This document shows positions 50,010 through 61,500 of a DNA stretch of 64,000 nucleotides, piece after piece. A program made the position numbers and the translations under genes. The notes below the pieces were generated by a model, which worked only from the letters and a program-made list of their open reading frames with translations, was not told where the DNA came from and did no database searches. The DNA is taken from positions 44,473,220-44,537,219 of the forward strand of contig OX387186.1 of the NCBI GenBank assembly GCA_947561395.2, written 5' to 3'. Positions within the stretch are counted from its first letter, which is position 1. The number at the start of each line of letters is the position of its first letter. This DNA is from Buxus sempervirens. Its lineage: Eukaryota > Streptophyta > Magnoliopsida > Buxales > Buxaceae.

Positions 50010-51942
50010 CTTTGTTCTTTTTCCTTTCACCTAAGTCCACTCAACATGCCGTTTGTGTTGCGGGGTGTCGTGCAGAATCCTACAGTTTTGACAGCAAACA
50101 CCAAGTGTCGTAAAAATTGCATCTTTTCTGTCCAGCACGAGATTTATGTGACAGATGGAATTGTTTTTTAAGAGCTTCAGAATTCGAAACCAGTGAAATT
50201 TTACCAGCACAGGAGAAATTTCACCAGAATGGAATACCATGGAACTAGTAAAATGGAGCCCATGGCAATAACATAGAGAAGATGTAAGATGTTACAACTT
50301 GAAGGACCCAAAATTATAGGGAAAGACCAGAAAAGAATTAAATGGAATCTGTCAGAAATGATTTCCATACACTTAATCAAACTAAAGATATGATTTTTAA
50401 CAAAGTATAGGGATATAATGTCAAACCTGACTAGTTGGGATAACAAGTAAAAGTAAATTTTTTTCCCCTTTTTCCTTCTTGTTTTGTAGAAGTGACACAG
50501 GAAAGGGTGTATAAGATGTATCCATGAACTCCATTTTCTTTACTTCATTCACTTCTTTCTCCAACTATTAGCTGATCAAATTTTTATATCAAATACTTCA
50601 ATTAATCTTTGCAATAATTGCTAATGATAGACAACTGAAGATCAAGACCCAATTGGAATATTGGCTAGAAAATTCAAAATCAAAACAAACGCAATATGGC
50701 TGGAAACTATGCACCACTAGCAAATTTTCAGAACGATAATCAAGGAAAAATTAACATGTAAATAAAATACAACCTTTCTGCCAGCCGCTCATGATCTAAG
50801 GTCGCATCATTTACATCAGGAATTTCCCCATTCACTCGAGGTGTGTGCTGCCAATGTAGTGAATCAATTTGTTAACCATTCATAGGAAGAGATTACGCAC
50901 TTTAATGAAATTCAAAAATGTTAAGAAAGTGTTACACGCATTCATGGAATTCCATAGGATCAATATAACCGTAGAAGATGGTTACAATATCTCTACAGGT
51001 TTATCAAATTTATAAGCATTATATTTGAAAAGTCATATTCACTGATAGCAAGAAGCCATAGAACCAAGAAATTAGTATTTCACTGGAACAGTAGTGATGG
51101 CAGAGATCCATGAATAGATTTAATTTGGTGTTTGTTATCTGCGACAAGTCAGGTGGAAATAAGCAGATAATGTTAATATCACAGAAACAATACCATAACC
51201 GAGAATATTCTCAAAACAAGATTAATCTTGGAATCAACAGTGAGTTTCACTGTCTTGGAAGATGAGTCAGCAGACCTTACAAACCCAGCTCACTCAGCAA
51301 AAATAATATAAAACAAAACAGAACAGAAAAGTAAAAAATTTCTAACTTTGCAAACAAATAGCAAGTTTTGAGAAGAGATAAGAGGGCTGACCTACCTCCC
51401 CTATAGCCCAAGCAACGGTTCTATACTTTCCTTCATCATTAAGCACATAACCAAGCATTTCTCATACTTCAAAGAAATTAAAGATTCACCAATGCATCAA
51501 ACAATAAGAAGAAAGTATGCAGGATTTAGGATCCTTAAAAGCTTAGTATATCCACAAATTCTTCAAGGTGACACAGTCAACCTTTTTTACCACCAGAAAA
51601 CAACTAGTAGCGTGTAACAAGTAAACTAAAATGACTAAGAGATTGTGCAACATTTACTGAAAAACTCAGAACAAGGTGGACAAGGAGCAGAAACTAAAAT
51701 AAGGGCAAGAACTAATTCATAAAGTGTATGGTAATTATGACATGAGAAGAGTAAGTCTCCTAAAGTGACAATCTTACCGGAATAGAACCCAAATGAGAGA
51801 GTCTCTTCCCAAGCTTTCCTTCCTTTTCCAATGTTTGTTCGGACAAAATTCTGGCAATGGTTTTGTCTTCCTCTGAATCTTGCAGGCTGCTGTTTACACT
51901 TGAGCTAGAGCTTCTACTTGTATTGCCATGGTTTTCGGTCAT
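42804..51942 (-). CDS. OTU-domain cysteine protease (deubiquitinase), OTU9-12 type
   Basis: Nine coding exons on the minus strand: 51942-51778, 50847-50774, 49156-49102, 48993-48919, 48101-48028, 47875-47827, 46946-46862, 42991-42935, 42847-42804. All introns are GT-AG and phases agree, giving 225 residues. The ATG follows an in-frame TAA two codons upstream. Residues 1-55 are Ser-rich and acidic, then HTPRVNGEIPDVNDATLDHE. The OTU core has the Asp/Cys box GDGNC (D94, C97 catalytic) with FRALADQLFRNPDYHKHVRK, YEGYVPMKYKSYLKKMKR, SGEWGDHVTLQAAADQ, FEAKICLLTSF and the His box WLSFWSEVHYNSLY (H203). The C-terminus is RRKHWLF. Such enzymes remove ubiquitin from proteins; substrate preference is not readable here. 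The domain is complete, with all catalytic residues. Intron 7 (3.87 kb) contains a LINE fragment. Confidence 0.93.
44565..44860 (-). pseudogene. LINE RNase H-tail fragment inside OTU intron
   Basis: The minus strand reads LNVSFNNVPGSVNRLADIIS, homologous to the RNase H C-terminus of the LINE at 20.4 kb (HVPRSANSMADRLAKK), followed by stop-rich 3' sequence. It lies in OTU intron 7 in the same orientation as the gene. No clear target duplication was found. Confidence 0.55.
49976..50006. repeat. (CT)n microsatellite in OTU intron 2
   Basis: An uninterrupted CT run of about 15 units at 49976-50006, within a pyrimidine-rich stretch. Confidence 0.95.
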
Positions 51943-51966
51943 AGTAGCTTACTAAAGCATCTACCT

Positions 51967-52500
51967 TCTATCACCAAAAACAAAAAACAAAAAACAAAAA
52001 AAACAAAAATACAAAATCCCATTAGTCAAATCTTCAGGTAGAGATACCATTCAATGTGAAATTTTTCAATGCTGAATTTCATAAAGATATTTCTAAAATA
52101 TCAAAACAGAAAAAAATTCAAAAGAAAACATAAACCGGCAAAAAACTCATGAAGCTCATTAAGGTCCAAAAGTCAGAAACAAGAATCCCCGTACAATCCC
52201 ACCAAAATTTTAAAAAAGAAGCATCAAATAACTTACCCCAATTCGTGAATGTCAAATAATTGATTAAAAAAGAAAACCCCGCTCTTCAAATCGCATCAAA
52301 ATTGCAGCACAAGAGAGAGATTTCTTCCCCCCAAAAAAACACGATGAAAGAGGAGAAATTGCACGAGAAATTTAAACTGCAAGGGAAGGATTCTTGCAGC
52401 CCACAACCCAGAATAAAAAAAAAAACGGATGAAACAACGCGTGATCAACAGAAAAAAAAGAGTTGAACGAACGACCAAGCTCACAAGCTTTTGTTCTTGT
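51967..52500 (-). promoter_or_regulatory. 5' leader exon, leader intron and promoter of OTU gene
   Basis: On the minus strand a strong donor (TTGGG|GTAAGT) ends a probable non-coding first exon at 52237. An acceptor (GGTGATAG) allows the coding exon to begin at about 51967, a leader intron of about 270 bp. The sequence 52314-52484, in the presumed exon or core promoter, recurs at 63834-63997. The transcription start is not known. Confidence 0.45.
52314..52484 (-). repeat. OTU-leader block, copy A of an 11.5-kb-spaced duplication
   Basis: Aligns without rearrangement to 63834-63997 in the same orientation. Over the 80 central bases only three substitutions are seen. Small differences include a CGAA duplication and poly-A length changes. 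It sits at the OTU 5' end, so it is likely the parental copy. Confidence 0.9.
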
Positions 52501-52626
52501 TGGTCATTTGATTGCGAAATCTTGCAGCCAACGTCATTCTGTATGTCAAAACCGTGTAAGGTTCGGTGCTGGTCATGTGATGGTCATGTGAAGCTATTAC
52601 TACGCAACCGCCTTCTTATCTTATCG

Positions 52627-52729
52627 AAGTTTCTCACAACTACGATAAACACTGTTTGTTACCAAAAAAAAAAAAAAAAAAGTTTCTCACAACTACTTTT
52701 TTTTTTTATAAAAAGTTTCTCACAACTAC
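52627..52729. repeat. three copies of a 17-mer separated by A-tailed and T-rich inserts
   Basis: AAGTTTCTCACAACTAC occurs at 52627-52643, 52680-52696 and 52713-52729. Between copies 1 and 2 is a 36-bp piece ending ACC plus an A run; between copies 2 and 3 is a 16-bp T-rich piece. This looks like target duplications from two successive tiny retroposon insertions at one site, about 150 bp before the OTU leader block. Confidence 0.75.
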
Positions 52730-53348
52730 AAATACCTCTTTTTAAGTTTCTGAAATAACTTCAATCTCCCGAAACTAATGTTAGCAAAAGCAATAATTTG
52801 ACCATTTTATCTCCTTATTAATTTTAATTTATTAATTTTAATTTAAAATAATAAAAGTATAAATTTTAAATTAAAAATGTTTGCTAAATTAATTATTATT
52901 TTTAAGTCTTAAAAAAATCATTTTTCCGTCCCAAAAAAATTTCAAAACCTAAAACATTCTATACTTAAATAAGGGAAAGAGTCAAAAATAACACCCTACC
53001 TAACGAGAGCCTTTTGGGAACAAAACCTTACAAACTGAGGCATCAAACGAACAATACCTTATTGGGGTTGGACTGTTACATCCATACCCCCAACATTAAT
53101 ATTATCATAATACCATCGGATCCTAAGACCAGAGGAAATGCATTCTAAGAAAAGAAGGTAGTTATCATTTCAGAAATCTAAAAAGATGTATTTGCAATTG
53201 TCAAAAGGTAAGTAAATTTTTTTAATCATTTAACTTATTCAAAGCATCTCATGTATTTGTAGCTATAAGTTTTTTTTTTATCTTTAAAGCTATTCAAGGG
53301 CATGTCTTAAAAAAGTAAGGAAAAGTGGGGGTGTGTCAATTAATTAAT

Positions 53349-53762
53349 GGGTAAATTATACTTACCTCCCTTGAGGTATAGTATAATTACACTTACCTCC
53401 CTTGGGGTTTCTGATATAACACTATCACCCCTTGACGTTTATGTGTGGGTCACACTAACATCCCCTTACTACACTTTCCGTCAAAAAAATAACGGCATAT
53501 CATTAAAAAATAAATAACTTTTTAATGTATGACTAAAAATTAATTTAATCATACATTTTTTGAAAATTAATTTTTAGTCATACATTCAAAAGTTATTTAT
53601 TTTTTAATGATCTGCCGTTATTTTTTTGACGGAAAGTATAATGAGGGGGTGTTAGTGTGACCCACGCATAAACGTCAAGGGGGTGACAATGTTATATCAT
53701 AAACTCCAAGAGAGGTAAGTGTAATTATGTCATACCTCAAGGAAGGTAAGTTTAATTTGCCC
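53349..53762. mobile_element. foldback Mutator-type MITE, 9-bp TSD
   Basis: A 414-bp element beginning GGGTAAATTATACTTACC and ending GGTAAGTTTAATTTGCCC. The arms pair along most of its length, including AACGGCATATCATTAAAAAA against its complement. It is flanked by exact copies of TTAATTAAT (53340-53348, 53763-53771). Not related in sequence to the 14.5-kb MITE apart from the GGG start and 9-bp duplication. Confidence 0.9.
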
Positions 53763-53771
53763 TTAATTAAT

Positions 53772-55578
53772 TGGAAAGAAAACCCTGTTCTATAGTCCCC
53801 TTAATATCAAATTCAACAACAGGATAAAAAGCCCATCCCGTATCTTTTGCAACGAAAATCCCACTACGGCACGACTACGATTGGACTTGAATATTAAGCA
53901 AATTTAATTAAAATTCAATATATGAGACTAGAATTTTCTCGCATTACAGAACCTTCCGAACTCCATAAACAAATCCGATGGCTTGTTGACCGTTGACCCA
54001 GGGACCGAAAGATTTTAGCTTTTAAAAAATGAGGAAAATAACAAATAATTAATTTGTTAGAAAATAAGTGAATGCCACATCCTTAACATCGAAGGATCCG
54101 ATTTGTTGGAAGGTTCAACTACCAGCTCGGCCCATTTAAGTCTAACAAATAATTAATTAATTTAGATCTTTTCCGATATGACTTCTTTTTTCTTATTTGG
54201 AAAGGATAATTCCCAAAGAACCTGACAAAGACTGGGCACCCCGCCGCACCCGCAATTTCCGTCAAAGACAGGTCACGCGCAATTTCCGTAACTCAGACCA
54301 GAGGGGTGCACGGCACGTGCATACTGTATGCATGTTGATAAAAAGATCAAAGACATATAAGAGATAGGAAATTATTAAAAGGTATTTTTTAAAAAATAAA
54401 AAATGAAGTAGATAAAAAGGTTAGGAATAAGATATTATTAAAGGATATTTTTTATAAAGTGAAAAATAAAAAGACAGAATTACCCATCTAAATGTAATTG
54501 GTTTTTAGTGATGCTTTTGAAACTAATTCAAATTTAGTCATCCAATTCTTCGTAATTGATAATTAATTATATATTTTTTCAAATAATTGAGAACAAGTAT
54601 CATTTTACTATGCACAAGATTTCTTTCAAAAATACCCATAAAAAACTTATCTTTTGTTCCAAAAATACCTATAAAAAACTTATAAACCTTTTTAAATAAT
54701 TGTAACAAACCATGATTAGAAAAGATTGAAAGGATCCATATAATCTAAAAAGATTGAAATATTCTCATTATGAATTGACAAGAGCTAGTGTTTTTGCAAG
54801 AAATCTCCAACCAACCTTCCTGCAAGATATCTTATCCTTTCTTAACACTAAGCATGTTCGTAATAGATAGAAATGAAACCGTGACTCCAATGGATATTTT
54901 TGGAAGAAAGTCTGTGAACAATAAAATGATAAATCTGAATTATTTTTAAAAACCACCACTAAAAACCAATCTCCTAATACAAAATGACGTTAGAAGTTAT
55001 TTTCAGAAACAAGCTTTCCTAAACACTTCATAGGAGACCAACTACCTAACATACAACTTCAACTGACCTGTAAATTCTTGCCGACTTATAAAGTCTCAGC
55101 TGAAGGCAGGTTGTCTAACACACCGCCTTCGAAAATGCCCCAAAAACCACTAGTTTCCAAAGAGTCATGGTTTTTAACGAGTTGAAATCGTCTGCCGCAG
55201 TTTTCATACTCTTGAATGAAGGCGGAATTTTTGGCTCTGAAATTATAGGTGGTCACGATTACCAGAGCAATTTTCCCTCCAACTACTATTTGATGCAAGA
55301 CTCGTGTGGGTGGCCTGATGGTTTGCACCATGCAAAACCTCCCCTCTTGCCCTGCCCTTGCTGCTTGACAGGGAGTATATTTTCTTGCAGTATCATCTTT
55401 ATCACATGAAAGTTTGTTACTAGTCTCAACAAATATACCTTTCCTGTGACATATATATATGGCAAATCACATTTAGTTCCTAGCTTCTTCTAGATTCATA
55501 CACAAAAATCACAGCATGTCGACAATAGCAAAAGCACAAAACTCCAAGCTTTCAACAAATTCTTGTACGAATTAATGC
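53772..55578. other. intergenic between OTU and VAMP genes
   Basis: AT-rich; no coding region or RNA gene recognised. It lies upstream of the OTU gene and downstream of the VAMP gene. Confidence 0.5.
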
Positions 55579-58478
55579 TCACTTCCCAGCACAATTGAAC
55601 CCATGGCAAACAGAGATGACTATGATTAAGATCAATGATATCAGAGTGCCCAGCACGACCACCTTGATCTTCATGTTTCGTAACCACATTTTTCGGCGCA
55701 TCTGTGTCCCTTTGTTCTGGAAATCTTGTGCCTGCAACAACATTATTTCCCAGCAAAATACAAACATTTGTAAGGGAAGTGATGTGTTAAGCCTGCCAAA
55801 TCACATTTTGAAAATTTGAATATAATGGATAAAAAGCATAGTTGTGAACCGATAGAGACGAGTAACCTGGTCATGGAGGGTCGCAGTCTTGTCCACCAAA
55901 AGCTCTATTTTCTCCCCCCGATCGAGAGCCTGCACCAGAACAGCATATCTGTCATTACATCGGCACATCCTGTTAAGTTAAAGAGTCAAAGACTACCCTT
56001 TAAACAACAGTCCTTCTCACTTGTATGCCTGACATCACTGATGCAAGATTACTTGTAATATGACGTAACTAAAGTCACCAGAGCACAAAGCAAGAGCCAG
56101 AAAAAAAAATTGAAAGAATCACGAGGTCAGCATTGGCTCCAGTGTGTGCATATATGTGTGTGTGTAGCAAGAGAGACAGATTTGTTGATGATATTACATA
56201 TATTAACAGAAATTTATGTAACTCAAAATTAATCTCAAAAAAGTGTAATATAATATACACCTATGAGAAGATAGATGTAGCAACAACTCTAATTTATGTT
56301 GCTACAGATGTAGCAACAACTCTAATTTCAGTAATATGATCATACAGATAGCAATTTCGCCTTTTCACAGTAACTGACGAAGATCAATATATTAAAAGTA
56401 GAAGAAACAGTACGGTAAAGCTAGAAAGGAAACCACCCATGAGAAGTGGATGGATATGATACACCATAGACTTGTATTCCCTTGGAATCCTTGCTTGAAG
56501 CTATCCAAGCAGCCACTGTTGCAATGTTATTGTCAATGGTTGCCGCTACCACCATGGTTGCATCCTCAAATATATACATGTTCCTTGCTCCCTATGCTAG
56601 CCATGGTATAGAATAACAGGTAGCATGATACATGCTTCTTTCCATCTGAAACCCCTGTCAACTGTACTCACAATGAATCATAGATTCCCCTTCTCTTCCC
56701 CCACAAACACAACCAATCACCCACCCACCCCCAACACCACTAAAAAAAAAAAACACTTACCAACAACGCCCCTTTCCTCCTCTTCCTCAAGCACAGTACA
56801 CAAGCATTGGGTGGTAGCGCCCAGGTTTTCCTCTTCCACTGCAGATTACCAAAGTAATAATTTACTGTGAAGGGCAGTTCACGCAAAAGCCTTCACCCTC
56901 TTAGGTGCTGGGGCATTCCAAGGGGGCAGAACTGAGAAGGCTGGTGAGCAAGACATATGGTCAACAGAAGATACAGGAAAAAGGATTCAGACATGAAAAG
57001 TCCCAAGGGATCAGTCAGGAATTAACTCGATATTCTTTGGATCCACCAAAAGCATACAAAGTTCCTCGAGATCTGTAGGATGAAAGTTCTCCATGGGAAG
57101 GTAGGTTCCAAGTATGATATGTATCTCATGGTTTCTTAACTCCATACATAAATTCCTCTAGGGTTATCATATTGATAACCCTGATTATACAGATTGTACA
57201 AGATATGATTCATATCTTCACTCCCTCACCCTATCTTATATCATATACCATTCCTCCAGATGTTATACATATCTCTCTTCCTCCCATCCGGTATATAATA
57301 CATATCTTCCTCCTCCTACTTCCAATATATGACACGTACCTCCCTTCATCCCTCCCGAGCAACTCATTTATTTTTCTTCTTCCTTTTGCTCCTTTCCTCC
57401 TCCTTATGTTTATAGAGAGATATTTCAGTACATTCTTCTTCTTTTTTTCTTTGGAGATAAGAAAAAAAATAACAGCATAAGCAAAAAATAGGCTTTCCTT
57501 ACAACTTCTTCCTCTTCCTCCTCTCCTTTCTTTTTTTGCCCCTTCATCCTTTTTCCTCCCTTGAAAAGATAGATATGCATTTTTCTCCATTTTTTTCTTG
57601 AAAATATAGATGTACATCATCTTTTTAAGTGGAATGATGAGGGAAATGTGGAGGCTCCAGATCTTTAGATCTGCATGTTTAAAGAAAATCAACACTTGGA
57701 ACAAGAATTTGTTCTCTAAGAAAAAAGTTTCCCACCCTGTCATAAGGATCCTGCAATTATGCTGTAAAAAGAAATACTTAAGGAAACACTAAATGTGGCC
57801 CTTTCCCCAGGAAGCAATCATCCTAAACTTGTGATAACAGGCAATATACCAGCAGTGTCAGAGGTTCATCTTAAGTTTGAGGAACAAAAGAAGTGCATCG
57901 GGCAGAAGAGCAACCTTGTCAGGTTAAGACAAACAAAAAGGCAAAAGTGCACTCCATGGCGATAACAAAGACATATTGAAGGGAAACTATCTAAGATCAT
58001 CTCTTTGAACCAAGACCAAGTTTCCCAAATAACTCAAAGGCTGTTTGTTAACATTTTTTTTTCTTCCCAAAAAAACAATTCAAAACAAAAAAAATTTCTA
58101 ATTCCTTTTGTTATTTTGGGAACAGGTGAATAGAAAACCCATTTGGTGACAATTCGTTGGTATCCACTATGGTTTTACAAAACAGCAAAAAATGCATTTG
58201 GTAAGTCTAATGATCATTGATCTAGACATTGTTGTGACCATAGTGGTGGTGCCAGCATGATTTTGGTGGTAGTGGTATTAGTCATGGTAGTGGCAAAAAT
58301 TCTGGCAATGGCGTTACTGGTATGTTGGCAGTGGTAGTAAATGAAGCCTTAAGTAATTGGATTAATCAATAAGAAATCACAAAAACGCCAACGGAAAACT
58401 GGAAAAACAATTCTGTTTGAAAGCCGACATTTTCAGCTTTTGAAAAACCAGGCTTCTTTTAGAAAACACACCACCCCA

Positions 58479-58511
<33 letters not shown>

Positions 58512-61500
58512 TGCGGCCGGAGAACTGTCATGACCAAACACAAATTTTGTGCTTCTGTTTCAAAAACCGGAAAAAACTGTTTTTAAAAGGTTAAAAAAAA
58601 CAGCCAGCGATATATGCAGAAAAAGAGAACTCGGGCTTCTAACAACAACGCCATCAACAGGGATTAAACAGAAGAACACATACTGTATGTTACAGGTCCG
58701 GAAATGAAAAGTCAGAAATTAGAGAACACGTTCAGATCAAGAATATAATCCACTATCTGGGTTCCCCCAGCTTAACAAGCTCGAAAAAAGACCGTGTAGA
58801 GCTCTTTTTTTGGTGGATATATTGAGGCTCATTCTTCGGAGAGAACATATAACAAAAAAAAAGAACTAAATTATATCAATTATCACAACCAAAAACCAAC
58901 ACCAAATTAATTTGATTCTTTAGCCACAGAAAGAGGATACTTCGAACAATATAAAGAAAAACAAGTTAAAAACCATTTCACAAGAAGCTCCTCCTTCCCA
59001 CCAAGATTGTGATTGTGATCCTCAAACACCAACAAGCCACAGCTATTTTATCAGACTGAATTTCACATGTTATATTTCTTGAATAAATTAGCAACCAGTG
59101 GATCCTAATCACAAAAGATCTTAGTTGAAAGCTCTAAACTTCTTTCTTCATGAGGAGAACACTCAAAACCATTTAAAGGACATGCTATGAAGTTCACCTA
59201 AAAATATATATTAGGAACTACAAGTAAAATTTTACAATATCTTGCATGATTCTTCTTTTTCTTCTTGTTAACAGAATATTACAATAAAAGTTAAAAGCAG
59301 CCATCTTAGATGCCAATGAGGAGAGCTCCCTTAGGTCCATTTCACTATTATTATGAAGGAAAAGATAAGACTAAAGTGCTTCTGTCAGATCATAGATGAT
59401 ATTGAGTCTACATACATCAAGGAAACTGAAACTGCAGACCGAAATTTGATTTTGGCATTCTAAAACTTTGCTCAGAACACAACAGAAGAAAAATTCATTA
59501 TTTATGGGAGAGAACTCTCAGATGACACAGAAAGCAAGCAAAGAGATGAAGTAATCTACCTCCATGCTGGCATCCAAATCCATCATTCATGTCTTACCAA
59601 AATCATCCACAATATACTTACCTAAGGCAATGCCACAATGGCATTCAGCATTCCGCCGGAAACTGAATATCTCATGTCAAAGCCACAATGATTCAAGTGG
59701 AAAGGCCCTCCAAGATGACATAGAAAGCAAGCAAAGAGATGAAGTAATCTACCTCCATGCAGTTATCCAAATCCATCAATCACGCATTATCAAAATAATT
59801 CACAACATATTTACCTAAGGCAACTGCATTCAGCATCCCATCAGAAAGTGAATATTTCATGACAAAGCCACAATGATATAAGTGGATGCCTTCCCCTAAA
59901 CAACATTTCAAATTTTGATTTTGCGCGAATACAAAGCATGTACACAGTGCTTCGTTAGAAACTCTCAATATGCATAAAGTATAATCAATGTTATTGATGC
60001 TTATTGAAAAAACTGATTGTTTGATACTTACTGTAAACATTGGTTGTTTGGTAGAAAAAACTGAAACTACTATTCTTTCACCCTTTCTTCTTCCCTAACC
60101 ACAAGTCATTTTAGAAATCCCTTAAACCAATTGAAATTATACTAAAAACAGACTTGGGCACTACTGATTCAAAAGTAATGGAGAGATCGTAGTTCCCAAT
60201 GCATGAAAGGATGCAAGTGGAAACTCTGGTCCTCTTCCTTAAAAACAGTGTAGAAGTAGCCAATGCATGAGATGGTGCCTTTTTTCAGATCATCTAACCA
60301 CTTCTTCCTGTATCAAAGAACCTGTAGTCATTCATTCACATGAAACTTCCAAGATATAACTAGACTTCAACTGTTAGGTATCTAATATTTTCCAATGAGC
60401 ATATCTTGCTTTCATCTCTCTTTTCCAGAAATCAGCAACATCCAGTGGCTGCTAATTTCTCAATTCTTCTCATCATTTATGTCAAAAGTGTATCTTTCAT
60501 AAAAACAACAAACTAAGACTTTGGCTAGATTCAAAAAATAGAATAGCAACCATTGGATCATTGAAGCTGTCGTGTGATGGCCATCTACAATTTGGTATTA
60601 TCTTACTAATAAGTGCAACATAATTTGTGTTTGATCCAACAAGACACTGATGACTGAAGGCTTAAAATAAGACTTGTGGAACTTAGATTGTTCTATCAAC
60701 AAATCGGTCATACGCTGCGATGGAAGATTTTTCCTTTTCCCGGAGGCAAATGTTGGGCTCATATGTGAGATACCCAAAGCAGTCAACAGGTACATGCTGG
60801 CTAGTATGGTCAAAATCAGAATTTACTAGCTGATCCAAAGTGAATGCCAAATTTAGTTGTTATCAAACCCTGAAATCCTGGCCATGTTCAATACTAGTTC
60901 GAACCAATGCCATCTCATACTTAAAACCATGCAAATCGTCATTTCAAATTCCAAATAGTGGGGCTCAGATGATGAAAAAATTATTAGAAATGTTATAGGT
61001 TGAGGATATATGTCCAGCATGGCTCATATAAGTCCTTTGTCAAGGGCATTTTTGTCTCTTCAATTTCTATAAACAGGATTATCATTACTAAACAAGACTG
61101 AGATATATAATATCATATAATTAAGGCAGTACGACATCCGGCCAGCTCATTAAGCGGATTTATCCCCAAATTTTTTCATCTCCTATATTTTCCTATCTTC
61201 CTTTCCTTTTATGTACCAAGATCTTCAACAAGGTTTGCAACATATGTACTCTAGTTAGATGATTGTTGTTTGGGTTTCGAATTGACTCTTTCCTCTTAAA
61301 ATAAGTTACATCAACATAAGGATGTCAGTTAACACAGTCTCATCTGTTATTTCCAGAAATTATGATGCTATATTACACGTGGATAGACAGAATCATTCTC
61401 TAGAAATACATGACAACCAAGACGAATAAGAATGACTATCATGATGTTTATTGGAGGGAAAAGTAGACTAAGATGGGGTTTACAATCAAACATATGAGGT

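Noticed and set aside
56270..56340. Repeated GATGTAGCAACAACTCTAATTT
   Set aside because: A simple short duplication in the VAMP intron with no flanking structure; not enough for an element call.
59318..59342. Minus-strand match to miR319/miR159-like sequence (GGAC-TAAGGGAGCTC)
   Set aside because: Four mismatches to miR319 and no partner arm within about 200 bp that would form the long miR319 hairpin; probably chance.
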